Below, piece by piece: positions 8,610 through 16,777 of a DNA stretch of 61,444 nucleotides; position 1 is the first letter of the stretch; the number at the start of each line of letters is the position of its first letter. The stretch covers positions 1-61,444 of the forward strand of contig CABUBZ010000003.1 of NCBI GenBank assembly GCA_902489945.1, read 5' to 3'. This DNA comes from an uncultured Collinsella sp. (lineage in GTDB: Bacteria; Actinomycetota; Coriobacteriia; Coriobacteriales; Coriobacteriaceae). The notes beneath the pieces are model-generated. The model made no database searches, was not told the DNA's origin, and was given only the letters and a program-made list of their open reading frames with translations. Both the position numbers and the translations under genes were made by a program.

Positions 8610-8696
8610 TTACGAATCACTCCTCATCAGAATGTAGATGTAATAGATAAGGAGTCCAATGCAGACGACTCCGATGATGGGAATGAGGATGTCCAT
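8610..8696 (-). CDS. kdpF: Small Kdp subunit KdpF (28 residues)
   Basis: A short reading frame directly before kdpA encodes one hydrophobic helix (MDILIPIIGVVC, then IGLLIYYIYILM) and a short RSDS tail. Size, position and single-helix nature fit KdpF, which stabilises the Kdp complex. AAAGGGGCGGTAA precedes the ATG and gives a ribosome binding site. It is too short for most gene finders. Confidence 0.85.
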   Translation of the reverse strand: MDILIPIIGVVCIGLLIYYIYILMRSDS

Positions 8697-8940
8697 TTAC
8701 CGCCCCTTTCACGCGCGGTCCGATGTCTCGGACGCCTGCTCTCGCAAGCGTCTGGGGACAGTAAACGCTTCTAGGGATTAAAGAGGCGTGAGGGCCGGGG
8801 CTCACGTCCTTAAGATGCCGTAAAGATGCAGGTAGAAAGCACTATTGCGGCTGCAGTGCGCCTATACTCGACCTCGCGAGCATACAGTGGCGTCCTCACC
8901 GCGTATGCACGCATGGACAACGTTTCAGAAAGGCTACGCT
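8697..8940. promoter_or_regulatory. Divergent kdpF/kdpD control region with tandem half-sites
   Basis: The gap between kdpF (minus) and kdpD (plus) must hold both promoters. TTAAGATGCCG (8810-8820) is followed at once by TAAAGATGCAG (8821-8831), a direct repeat of 11-bp period that suits an OmpR-family response regulator such as KdpE. CTATACTC near 8862 could be a -10 for kdpDE. Binding is inferred. Confidence 0.45.
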
Positions 8941-11676
8941 ATGCAGCGCGACGCATCGGACACTCGCGTCAACCCAGACCTCATCCTCAAGGCAATTGAG
9001 AAAGACGAGGCCGCCGATGACGCTCGAACCAGCCGGGGACACCTCAAGATTTTCTTTGGCTACGCTGCTGGCGCAGGCAAAACCTATGCGATGCTTCAAG
9101 CCGCCCACGCCGCCAAGCGGCGAGGTGTCGACGTCGTCGCGGGATACATCGAGCCGCACGAACGTCCGGCAACTGCCCATCTTGCACAAGGGCTTGAGAA
9201 CGTGCCCTGTAAACTCATCGAGCACAACGGCATTGCGCTCAGCGAGTTCGATCTAGATACGGCTATCGAACGCGCCCCTCAGCTCATCCTTGTCGACGAG
9301 CTTGCCCATACGAATGCGCCGGGGTCTCGCCACGACAAACGCTATCAAGACGTCGAGGAACTTCTACATGCGGGAATCGACGTCTATACGACCGTGAACG
9401 TTCAGCACATCGAGAGCCTAAACGACATGGTTGCATCCATCACCGGCGTTGTCGTGAGCGAACGAATCCCCGACCGTATCTTCGATGATGCCGACCAGGT
9501 CGAGCTCGTCGACATAGAGCCCGAAGACCTACTTGAGCGCCTTCGCGCCGGCCTCGTCTACCGTCCCGCACAAGCCGACCGAGCGCAACAGCATTTTTTT
9601 ACCGTCGAGAACCTCACCGCACTCCGGGAAATCGCGCTGCGCCGCTGCGCCGATCGCACCGGCCACCTCACAGATGCCGCACGCGTGCTGGGAAACCGTG
9701 ACTACTACACCAGGGAGCGTATCTTAGTCTGTGTCTCCCCGGCGCCGACCAATCCCCGCATCGTCCGTGCCGCCGCACGCATGGCGAAAGCGTTTCGCAG
9801 CGAGCTCGTCGCCCTGTTCGTAGAGAGCCCGCGCACGCAAGCCATGAGCGATGATGAGCGCGCCAAGCTTGCAGCCAATATCGCCCTAGCCGAGCAGCTC
9901 GGAGCACATATGGAAACCGTCTATGGCGACGACATCGCGTTTCAGATCTCCGAGTTCGCGCGCCTGTCGGGTATTTCGAAGATCGTCATGGGGCGCACGG
10001 GCGAGCGCAGCAGCGTCCGTCAGGCCCTCTTCGGCCGCAAATCTCTCGTAGAACAGCTCATAACATTCGCCCCGAACCTCGACATTTACATCATTCCAGA
10101 CCAGTCGACTCCGCCCTCCCGGCCCAAAGGACGCCGCCGCGCGGTCGCCCTGCAGCCGCCCAACAGCCGAAACGTGCTTCGCACGCTGGCCCTCTCTCTT
10201 GTCGCCACGGCGATCGGCACGGCTTTCCGCCATCTGGGATTTGCCGATTCCAGCATCATATCCCTCTATATCCTCACGGCCCTGCTGACCGCCGTCACCA
10301 CGACGGGGCGTATCTGCACGATCGTATCGAGCGTGCTCTCTGTAGTGCTTTACAACTTCTGCTTCGTCACGCCTCTGTTTTCGCTCGCCAGCTACGACCG
10401 AAGCTATCTGGTCACGTTCGGCATCATGTTCGCTACCGCTATGGTCGCCGGCGAGTTAACTGCGCGCATCGCCGACAACGCCCGTACCTCCGCCGAGAAC
10501 GCATTCAAAACGCGCGTACTCCTCGAAACGAACCAGCTCTTGCAGCAAGCCCATAGCGCGAAGGAGTGTGCCCGCGTCGCCATGAACCAACTCGTCAAAC
10601 TGCTAAAACTCGACGTGGTCTTCTACACCGCCGAGCACGGCACGCTCGGCAAGGCGCTCTATGAGTCCGCTGGCACCGAAAACCGATCCGCGTCGCTGCT
10701 CACCGACTACGAGCGCGCCGTTGCAACCTGGACCTACACCAACAACAAGCGCGCGGGCGCAAGCACGCGGACCCTGCCTGAGGCGCGCTGTCTCTACCTC
10801 GCGGTTCGTACCGGCGACAAGGTATTCGGTGTCATCGGCATCGACCTGGAGGGGCGCGAAATCGAAGCCTTCGAGCATTCGATCGTCCTATCTATCGTAG
10901 GTGAATGCGCCTTGGCGCTCGAAAGCGACCGGGCGGCGCAAGAGCGCGAAGAGGCTGCGGTCTTGGCGAAAAACGAGCAGCTGCGCGCCAACCTTTTGCG
11001 CTCCATCGGCCACGATTTGAGGACACCCCTCACGGCTATATCCGGATCTGCGGCAATCCTTCGGAAGAGCGACGAGAAGCTCAGCCTCGAACAACGCTGC
11101 GATCTTGCCGATGCCATCTACGACGACTCCCTCTGGCTTATCGATACCGTGGAGAACCTCCTCGCCATCACACGCGTCGAGGACGGCACCATTCGCCTCA
11201 ACTTAACATCCGAGCTCATCGACGAAGTCATCGAGGCCGCCCTCAGCCATGTCGCCCAAGCATCGCATGGACGTGCCGTCACCATCGAGCACACTGACGA
11301 CATCCTGCTGGTACGCATCGACGTCCATCTCATCATGCAGGTGCTTACGAATCTCATCATGAACGCCTTCAAGTACACGCCCGAGGACTCGACTGTCACC
11401 ATCAGCGCGCGTCGCGAGGGTGCGTTCGTCGTGGTGGACGTCGCAGACGATGGGCCGGGTGTGGCAGACTGCGACAAGTCTCATATCTTTGAGCGCTTCT
11501 TTACCTCAGGCAATACGCGGCCCGTGGATTCGCGTCGAAGCATCGGCCTTGGGCTGTCGCTCTGCCGCTCCATCGTGGAGGCGCATGGCGGCGTCATCGA
11601 AGTTCGCGACAACCACCCCCATGGGGCCGTCTTCCGTTTTACCCTGCCCGCTGAGGAGATCGAGATTCATGAATAA
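8941..11676 (+). CDS. kdpD: Sensor histidine kinase KdpD
   Basis: The 911-residue KdpD has the full family architecture. It has an N-terminal KdpD domain with Walker A (GYAAGAGKT, residues 40-48) and Walker B-like LILVDELAHTN (115-125), then a universal-stress-protein-like domain near 240-370. Four membrane helices follow at about 395-500, then a GAF-like region. HisKA has its phospho-acceptor in SIGHDLRTPLT (His691), and a HATPase domain closes the protein (ADDGPGV, GLGLSLC). It senses K+ limitation or turgor and phosphorylates KdpE. The ATG at 8941 has AAAGG 7 bases upstream; the longer frame to 8845 runs into the promoter region. Its end overlaps kdpE by 8 bases. Confidence 0.96.
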   Translation: MQRDASDTRVNPDLILKAIEKDEAADDARTSRGHLKIFFGYAAGAGKTYAMLQAAHAAKRRGVDVVAGYIEPHERPATAHLAQGLENVPCKLIEHNGIALSEFDLDTAIERAPQLILVDELAHTNAPGSRHDKRYQDVEELLHAGIDVYTTVNVQHIESLNDMVASITGVVVSERIPDRIFDDADQVELVDIEPEDLLERLRAGLVYRPAQADRAQQHFFTVENLTALREIALRRCADRTGHLTDAARVLGNRDYYTRERILVCVSPAPTNPRIVRAAARMAKAFRSELVALFVESPRTQAMSDDERAKLAANIALAEQLGAHMETVYGDDIAFQISEFARLSGISKIVMGRTGERSSVRQALFGRKSLVEQLITFAPNLDIYIIPDQSTPPSRPKGRRRAVALQPPNSRNVLRTLALSLVATAIGTAFRHLGFADSSIISLYILTALLTAVTTTGRICTIVSSVLSVVLYNFCFVTPLFSLASYDRSYLVTFGIMFATAMVAGELTARIADNARTSAENAFKTRVLLETNQLLQQAHSAKECARVAMNQLVKLLKLDVVFYTAEHGTLGKALYESAGTENRSASLLTDYERAVATWTYTNNKRAGASTRTLPEARCLYLAVRTGDKVFGVIGIDLEGREIEAFEHSIVLSIVGECALALESDRAAQEREEAAVLAKNEQLRANLLRSIGHDLRTPLTAISGSAAILRKSDEKLSLEQRCDLADAIYDDSLWLIDTVENLLAITRVEDGTIRLNLTSELIDEVIEAALSHVAQASHGRAVTIEHTDDILLVRIDVHLIMQVLTNLIMNAFKYTPEDSTVTISARREGAFVVVDVADDGPGVADCDKSHIFERFFTSGNTRPVDSRRSIGLGLSLCRSIVEAHGGVIEVRDNHPHGAVFRFTLPAEEIEIHE

Positions 11677-12373
11677 TGCCGCTAAGCCACGCATCCTCCT
11701 GGTCGAAGATGACCTGACCGTTCAAAACCTCGTTTCGACCGCGCTTGACCTCCACGGCTACGTCGTGAGCAAGGTTTGCAACGGCCAGGCCGCCATCATG
11801 GATGCGGTGTCGCACGGCCCCAGCCTCATCATGCTCGACCTCGGCCTTCCCGACATTGACGGTATCGAGGTCATCACGAAGATCCGAAGCTGGTCGGCAG
11901 TCCCCATTATCGTCATTTCGGCGCGCTCCGAAGATTCCGACAAGATTGCAGCACTTGACGCAGGGGCAGACGACTACCTCACCAAGCCCTTTTCTGTGGA
12001 TGAGTTGCTCGCGCGCGTCCGTGCGAATTTGAGGCGCTCCTCGATGGCGTCGAGCGAGTCGACAGAAGCGAGCACGTTCGACAACGGTCCGCTGCATATC
12101 GACTACGCCGCGGGATACGCGACGAAAGACGGACGCGAGCTCTCGCTCACCCCAACCGAGTACAAATTGCTCGTCCTTCTGGCGAAAAACGTCGACAAGG
12201 TGCTCACCCACACCTTCATCACCCGCGAGATATGGGGCACGAGCTGGGACAGCGATCTGGCCAGCCTGCGCGTGTTCATGCGCACCCTGCGCAAGAAGAT
12301 CGAGGCAGACCCCTCTCACCCCAAGATGATTCAGACGCACATGGGTGTCGGGTACCGCATGCAGCGTCTCTAG
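11669..12373 (+). CDS. kdpE: Response regulator KdpE
   Basis: KdpE is an OmpR-type activator of kdpFABC. The 234-residue protein has a receiver domain (LLVEDD, phospho-acceptor Asp in MLDLGLPDIDG, conserved Lys in LTKPF). A winged-helix domain follows (LTPTEYKLLVLLAKN, VFMRTLRKKIE, MGVGYRM). The ATG at 11669 overlaps the 3' end of kdpD by 8 bases, so the two are translationally coupled. The second 78-bp hairpin repeat starts 8 bases after the stop. Confidence 0.96.
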   Translation: MNNAAKPRILLVEDDLTVQNLVSTALDLHGYVVSKVCNGQAAIMDAVSHGPSLIMLDLGLPDIDGIEVITKIRSWSAVPIIVISARSEDSDKIAALDAGADDYLTKPFSVDELLARVRANLRRSSMASSESTEASTFDNGPLHIDYAAGYATKDGRELSLTPTEYKLLVLLAKNVDKVLTHTFITREIWGTSWDSDLASLRVFMRTLRKKIEADPSHPKMIQTHMGVGYRMQRL

Positions 12374-12380
12374 CCCACCC

Positions 12381-12458
12381 CACAAAAAAGTTGCGGTGGA
12401 ATACGGAGTAGATAAGGCCTTTGACAGCCAAAACAGTCCGTATTTCACCGCAACTGAT
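12381..12458 (+). repeat. 78-bp hairpin repeat, copy 2
   Basis: This is the direct repeat of 3971-4048, with four substitutions in 78 bases. It lies between the convergent ends of kdpE and the GltD-like gene, so it could serve as a terminator. Its long stem keeps GTTGCGGTG opposite CACCGCAAC; the G-to-A change at 12453 restores a pair lost in copy 1. Confidence 0.85.
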
Positions 12459-12472
12459 AAGGATGGGATGGA

Positions 12473-13690
12473 TTAGAGACCCAGGTAGGATGTCATGCCT
12501 TCGACGGCGAGCTTGGCGCCGGCTACGGCATGGACGACCGTGAGCGGGCCATTGACCACGTCGCCGGCGGCAAAGACGCCGGGCACGGTAGTCATGCCGT
12601 GCTCATCGACCGAAAGCAGGCCGCGATGGTCGGTCTCCAAGCCGCCCGTCGTAAGCACGAGCTTGTCCTTGGGCACCTGAGAGGCCGCGATGACGATGGT
12701 ATCGGCCGCGGCATGGTCGAGCTCTTCCTCGTAGCCCACCACGTTGTTGTCCTCGTCGAAGATGGCCGTCTCGAACACGGGGCCGTTATCGTCGATGGCG
12801 CAGATGGCCTTGCCGCACACGATCTCGGCACCGTCGAGCTCGGTCAGCTCGACCTCGTCATCGATAGCCGAGATGTGGCGCGAGCGGGCATACACGGTAA
12901 CCTTGCGGGCACCCGAGCGCAGTGCGGTGCGGGCCACATCCATGGCCACGTTACCGGCGCCGATGACCGCCACATTCTGCCCGATCGCCACACTCGTGGG
13001 ATCGACCAGATAGTCGATACCAAACAGTACGTTACCGCGCGACTCGCCGGGAATCCCCAGCTTACGGGCACGCCAGGTACCCGTGCCCACAAAGACTGCG
13101 TCATAGCCGTCGCGCAGCAGATCGTCGATATGCAGCGCGCCGCCGATGGTGGTCGAGGGGCGCACGCGCACGCCGAGCGAGCACATCACGTGGCGGTACT
13201 TTTGCACCAGCGAGCGCGGCAGACGGAACTCGGGGATGCCGTACTCCAGCACACCGCCGATCTCGGGGCGCTGCTCAAACACGGTGACAGCGCAGCCCAG
13301 CTGGGCCATCTTAATGGCAACGGTAATACCGGCAGGGCCCGAACCGACCACGGCGACCTGCTTGCCGCACGACGGGGCGGGCTCCCACTCCTTGCGGTCG
13401 AGATACGCCGTTGAGATATAGTTCTCGATGCTCGAGAAATGCACCGGCGTGCCCTTGCGACCCTGAATGCACGAACCCTCGCACTGGCCCGAATGGTTGC
13501 ACACCATGGAGCAGACCGCACTCATCGGGTTGTTCTGGAACAGCAACTCGCCCGCTTCTTCTAGACGACGCTGCTTAAACAGATCGATGACCTGCGGGAT
13601 GGGTGTCTGCACCGGGCAGCCCTTAATCTGGCAGAACGCCCTTTTACAACCCAGACAACGATTTGCTTCCTCAACGATGTGGATAGCCAC
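12473..13690 (-). CDS. GltD-like NAD(P)-dependent Fe-S/FAD oxidoreductase
   Basis: This 405-residue protein resembles the small subunit of glutamate synthase and its relatives, such as NfnB or the PreT subunit. The N terminus has CLGCKRAFCQIKGCPV and further Cys motifs (CSMVC, CEGSC) for 4Fe-4S clusters. It then has FAD (VAVVGSGPAGITVAIKM) and NAD(P) (VAVIGAGNVAMDVART) Rossmann folds and ends in the GD motif FAAGDVVNG. Start is a GTG with GAGGGG upstream. No large GltB subunit is nearby, so glutamate synthesis is unlikely to be its own job. It follows the isomerase gene by 96 bases and may be the last gene of the pectin operon. Confidence 0.75.
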   Translation of the reverse strand: MAIHIVEEANRCLGCKRAFCQIKGCPVQTPIPQVIDLFKQRRLEEAGELLFQNNPMSAVCSMVCNHSGQCEGSCIQGRKGTPVHFSSIENYISTAYLDRKEWEPAPSCGKQVAVVGSGPAGITVAIKMAQLGCAVTVFEQRPEIGGVLEYGIPEFRLPRSLVQKYRHVMCSLGVRVRPSTTIGGALHIDDLLRDGYDAVFVGTGTWRARKLGIPGESRGNVLFGIDYLVDPTSVAIGQNVAVIGAGNVAMDVARTALRSGARKVTVYARSRHISAIDDEVELTELDGAEIVCGKAICAIDDNGPVFETAIFDEDNNVVGYEEELDHAAADTIVIAASQVPKDKLVLTTGGLETDHRGLLSVDEHGMTTVPGVFAAGDVVNGPLTVVHAVAGAKLAVEGMTSYLGL

Positions 13691-13786
13691 GCGATTCCCC
13701 TCTGATTCGCATCAACACAATAACGGGCAGTTCCAGATGCTGCCCAGTACCGGCAAGACGGCCGTCCGTAGCGGCCGCCAGCCACG

Positions 13787-14701
13787 CTACATCTCCCGAT
13801 GCGCGCCTTCGCAACGGGCAGACATGCGCTCGAGCGTCGTCAAGCAGCCGGCCGCCGCCGCCGGCACGCTATTCTCGACCACGCACGGAATGCCCGGGCA
13901 GGCAGCGGCGGCCCAGGCAACAACGGGCTCAAAGTCGTAACGGCCCGTCTCGCCCACGCCATGGCATACCAGGCGCGAGCCCGTACCATCGCACCAGCCC
14001 TGCTCGTCCTCGTTGTTCACGACCTCATAGTCCTTCGCATGCAGTACGCGAACCTTACTGCCACACAGGTAGAGCATGCGCGAGGTAATCTCCTGCGCCT
14101 CACCGACAACGCTGGGGTGCAGCAGCGACACCGGGTCGTAAATCACGCCGAGCGCCGCGCTCGGCACGCGCTCGAGCGCCTCGCGGCACCGCTGGGGCGT
14201 GTTAACCGTCTCGTTCCAGCCGGGCTCGATCAAAATCTGACCGCCCATGGCCTCGGCACGCGTGCAGACATATTTGAGACCCTCAACAAACGCATCGAGC
14301 GCCTCGTCGCTCATGCGGTCGTCCGCCACAGCGTTCTGCACGTTAGGACGACCGGTCTCGGTGCCCACCGGGCAGCCGCCGAGCATCTGGGCAAAGTTCA
14401 GGCATGCCTCGTACTCGGCAAAGTTATCCATGAGCTGTTGGCGATCGGGCGTCGCCAAATTCTTATAGCAGCCGAGCACGGCGACCGAAACGCCCGACTC
14501 ATCGAGCACGGCACGCAAATGGTCGGCAAGCTCGCGGGTCAGGCCGCCTCGATCGATCCCCATCGATGCGTAGAGCACCTTGCTCGGCAGCTGAATGCAC
14601 GAAAAGCCCAGCTCTCCCGCCATGCGAATGCGTTCCTCGACGGTCCCCTGCGGAAGGTCGTGCAAACGTACGCCCGGAGTAATAGCCCCCACGTTATTCA
14701 C
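13787..14701 (-). CDS. Sugar phosphate isomerase/epimerase family TIM-barrel protein
   Basis: The roughly 304-residue protein has the xylose-isomerase-like TIM barrel of the AP_endonuc_2 family. Likely metal ligands sit in ILIEPGWNE, VIYDPVSLLHP, VRVLHAKDYE and CVVENS. Starts are uncertain: GTG at 14701 overlaps the GH105 stop by 8 bases, and another GTG at 14692 has better spacing to AAGGG. The reading frame extends further upstream inside GH105, but that part is unrelated sequence. Overlap with GH105 implies co-translation and a role in handling the released sugar acids. The exact reaction is unknown. Confidence 0.7.
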   Translation of the reverse strand: MNNVGAITPGVRLHDLPQGTVEERIRMAGELGFSCIQLPSKVLYASMGIDRGGLTRELADHLRAVLDESGVSVAVLGCYKNLATPDRQQLMDNFAEYEACLNFAQMLGGCPVGTETGRPNVQNAVADDRMSDEALDAFVEGLKYVCTRAEAMGGQILIEPGWNETVNTPQRCREALERVPSAALGVIYDPVSLLHPSVVGEAQEITSRMLYLCGSKVRVLHAKDYEVVNNEDEQGWCDGTGSRLVCHGVGETGRYDFEPVVAWAAAACPGIPCVVENSVPAAAAGCLTTLERMSARCEGAHREM

Positions 14702-15932
14702 ATCCCTTATGAGCGTTGATGCCCGGGGTGTATCCGCCAAACGGGTCCTCGATGGAGCACACGCCCGAGGGGGCGAGCGGATCGCGCTTACCGGCCAGCT
14801 TGTCGTGATGCATGGTCTCGATATAGGCAAGCACCAGCGGCGCCACGCCCTTCGCGTCGTTTTTGACGATGGGCTCGCTCATGTAGTAGCCAAACGTGCC
14901 CTCGCGGTGCGCGGTGTTGCCCAGGCCCGCAACCAGGCAGATGTTGTCGAGCGCCAGCTGCCCGTCATACTCGGACAGGCAGGTCTCGCAGATGCCGTCG
15001 AAGGCACGACGGCCGTACTGGTAGTAACGCTCGCCCAGCACGCCCAGACGCACGCCCTTCATGATGGCATTGGCAAAGATGGCGCTGCCCGACTCCTCCA
15101 GGTAGTTGGGGGCGATATTGGGCAGGTTGATGACCTGGTGCCACATGCCGGTCTTCTCGTCCTGATACGGCAGCATGGCGTCGATCAGATCGTGGAACAT
15201 CTTGCGGATCTCGTCCTTCTCGGCTGACATCGAAGGCGGCATAAGCTCCCAGGTGTCGATGAGCGCCATGGCAAACCAGCCCTCGGCGCGCAGCCAGAAG
15301 TTAGCCGAAAGACCGGTGACCGGGTCGCACCAGAACTGTTTGCGGCTCGCGTCGTAAGCGTGATAGTACAGACCGTTGAGGGGGTTGCGCATCAGGTCAT
15401 GCACGACCTGGAACATATGGAAGCTGTCCGAGCAGGCACGACGGTTGTGGAAGCTCAGCTCGTACTGCATGTAGAACGGCTGCGCCATGTACATGCCATC
15501 GAGCCAAATCTGGTTGGGGTAGACGGCCTTGTGCCAGAAGACGCCCTCTTTGGTGCGCGGCTGGGTCTCGAGCTGACGGTAAATGGTGTCCATGGCGGCA
15601 CGGTATTTGGGCTTGCCCACCAGATCGTAGAGCTTATAGAGGGTCTTGCCGGCATTGACGTTGTCGAGGTTGTACTCGTCGGGGTTGTAATGCTTGATGG
15701 TGCCGTCGTCCTGGACAAAGAAGTCGATATAGTCGTCGGCGAAGGTCAGGTAGCGCTGCTCACCCGTGATCTCGTACAGCTCGATGAGCGCCTTGATCAT
15801 GCAGCCATCGATGTAGTTCCAAGTGTTCTCCTTACCGGCACGGAGCTTTTCGATGTTCCAGGCCGGCGCCTGCGGCGTCGAGGTCTCGATCAACTGCTCG
15901 ATGTAACGGTCCAGAATCTGATTGCAACCCAT
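14694..15932 (-). CDS. GH105 unsaturated rhamnogalacturonyl/galacturonyl hydrolase
   Basis: This 412-residue protein resembles YteR/YesR family (alpha/alpha)6-barrel hydrolases. These remove the 4,5-unsaturated galacturonate left at the non-reducing end by pectate or rhamnogalacturonan lyases. Family-like segments are WNYIDGCMIKALIELYEITG, VFWHKAVYPNQIWLDGMYMA, LSANFWLRAEGWFAMALIDT and YLEESGSAIFANAI. It has no signal peptide, so it should act in the cytoplasm. AGGGG precedes the ATG. Two LacI-type palindromes lie upstream at 15958 and 15999, so a regulated promoter probably starts here. The product would feed a DhuI/KduI-type isomerase. Confidence 0.88.
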   Translation of the reverse strand: MGCNQILDRYIEQLIETSTPQAPAWNIEKLRAGKENTWNYIDGCMIKALIELYEITGEQRYLTFADDYIDFFVQDDGTIKHYNPDEYNLDNVNAGKTLYKLYDLVGKPKYRAAMDTIYRQLETQPRTKEGVFWHKAVYPNQIWLDGMYMAQPFYMQYELSFHNRRACSDSFHMFQVVHDLMRNPLNGLYYHAYDASRKQFWCDPVTGLSANFWLRAEGWFAMALIDTWELMPPSMSAEKDEIRKMFHDLIDAMLPYQDEKTGMWHQVINLPNIAPNYLEESGSAIFANAIMKGVRLGVLGERYYQYGRRAFDGICETCLSEYDGQLALDNICLVAGLGNTAHREGTFGYYMSEPIVKNDAKGVAPLVLAYIETMHHDKLAGKRDPLAPSGVCSIEDPFGGYTPGINAHKGCE

Positions 15933-15957
15933 TGCTGTCCCCTCTGACGTTAATGAT

Positions 15958-15973
15958 GGGTGAACGTTAACCC
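15958..15973. promoter_or_regulatory. LacI-type operator upstream of GH105, site 1
   Basis: GGGTGAACGTTAACCC is a near-perfect palindrome centred on ACGT, 26 bases before the GH105 start. It matches the sites before uxaC and the GPH transporter. Confidence 0.7.
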
Positions 15974-15987
15974 TAGTGTAACGCGAA

Positions 15988-16025
15988 CGGGGAATGCAGG
16001 GTGAACGTTAACCCTACATTCCCCG
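15988..16025. promoter_or_regulatory. Operator embedded in a 38-bp palindrome, site 2
   Basis: GGGTGAACGTTAACCC (15999-16014) sits at the centre of a longer palindrome whose outer arms are CGGGGAATG (15988-15996) and CATTCCCCG (16017-16025). In RNA this would fold into a hairpin just after the SGNH esterase gene. It may act both as operator and as attenuator or terminator. Confidence 0.6.
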
Positions 16026-16039
16026 CGAACGGCAGACTT

Positions 16040-16708
16040 TTAGCGGCAAACGGCAGCTAAGCCCGCGGCAATGCGATGCGCCAGACGCTCATAACCAGCC
16101 GGGCTGTAATGCAAACCATCCGGCATATAGAGCTCGCGATGCTCCGGCAAAAACGGGCTGATGCCACTTTGCGCATACAGGTCAATCACCGGAACGGAGT
16201 AGCGGTCGCAGACTTCGAGCATCGCCCGCACGTAGGCGACCTGCGTCAACCCCAGGTGATTGAGCTCATCGCTTGCCGGGATATCCTTCTCGTGCTTACC
16301 GCTCGTCTTGCACGGCGTCATAAACACGAGCTTTGCCCGAGGCGAGCGTGCCGTGATGGTTCGGATCAGATAATCGAGTGCACCATAGAACTCGTGCACG
16401 TCCGTGCTGCCCAGCTCTCCAAGCGGCACGTTGCGGCTAAAGTCGTTGACGCCGCCAAAGACGATGTAGATATCGGCCGCATCGTCGATACCGTCAAGGC
16501 GCTCGACAAACGAATCGGTACGGTCGGCCTTGATGGCGATACGCGAACCCTTGATGCCAAAGTTCTCGACGACCGCGCCTCCCAGCAACGCGCCCAGATG
16601 CGAAGTCCAAGAGATGTCGTTGCCGCCTGCGCCGCATCCGTTATCGCCCCATGTGGTCGAATCGCCAAAGCAGCAAATGGTCGATTCACTCAAACTCTTC
16701 GTTTCCAT
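16040..16708 (-). CDS. SGNH/GDSL hydrolase, probable pectin/rhamnogalacturonan acetylesterase
   Basis: This 222-residue protein shows the SGNH blocks. Nucleophile Ser17 lies in CFGDSTTWGD, the block III Asn in FGGVNDF, and the catalytic Asp-His pair in PDGLHYSPAGY. Relatives in pectin loci (RhgT/YesT type) remove acetyl groups from rhamnogalacturonan. It has no signal peptide. The ATG at 16708 follows GAGGAGAAGATT; the longer frame adds 20 residues without support. It lies 69 bases after the CE8 fusion gene in the same operon. Deacetylase activity is inferred from context. Confidence 0.75.
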   Translation of the reverse strand: METKSLSESTICCFGDSTTWGDNGCGAGGNDISWTSHLGALLGGAVVENFGIKGSRIAIKADRTDSFVERLDGIDDAADIYIVFGGVNDFSRNVPLGELGSTDVHEFYGALDYLIRTITARSPRAKLVFMTPCKTSGKHEKDIPASDELNHLGLTQVAYVRAMLEVCDRYSVPVIDLYAQSGISPFLPEHRELYMPDGLHYSPAGYERLAHRIAAGLAAVCR

Positions 16709-16777
16709 AATCTTCTCCTCATCCGCCCATCGACGGTCATACAGGAACGTACCGTTTATTCGCAGCATGCCGAGGGG

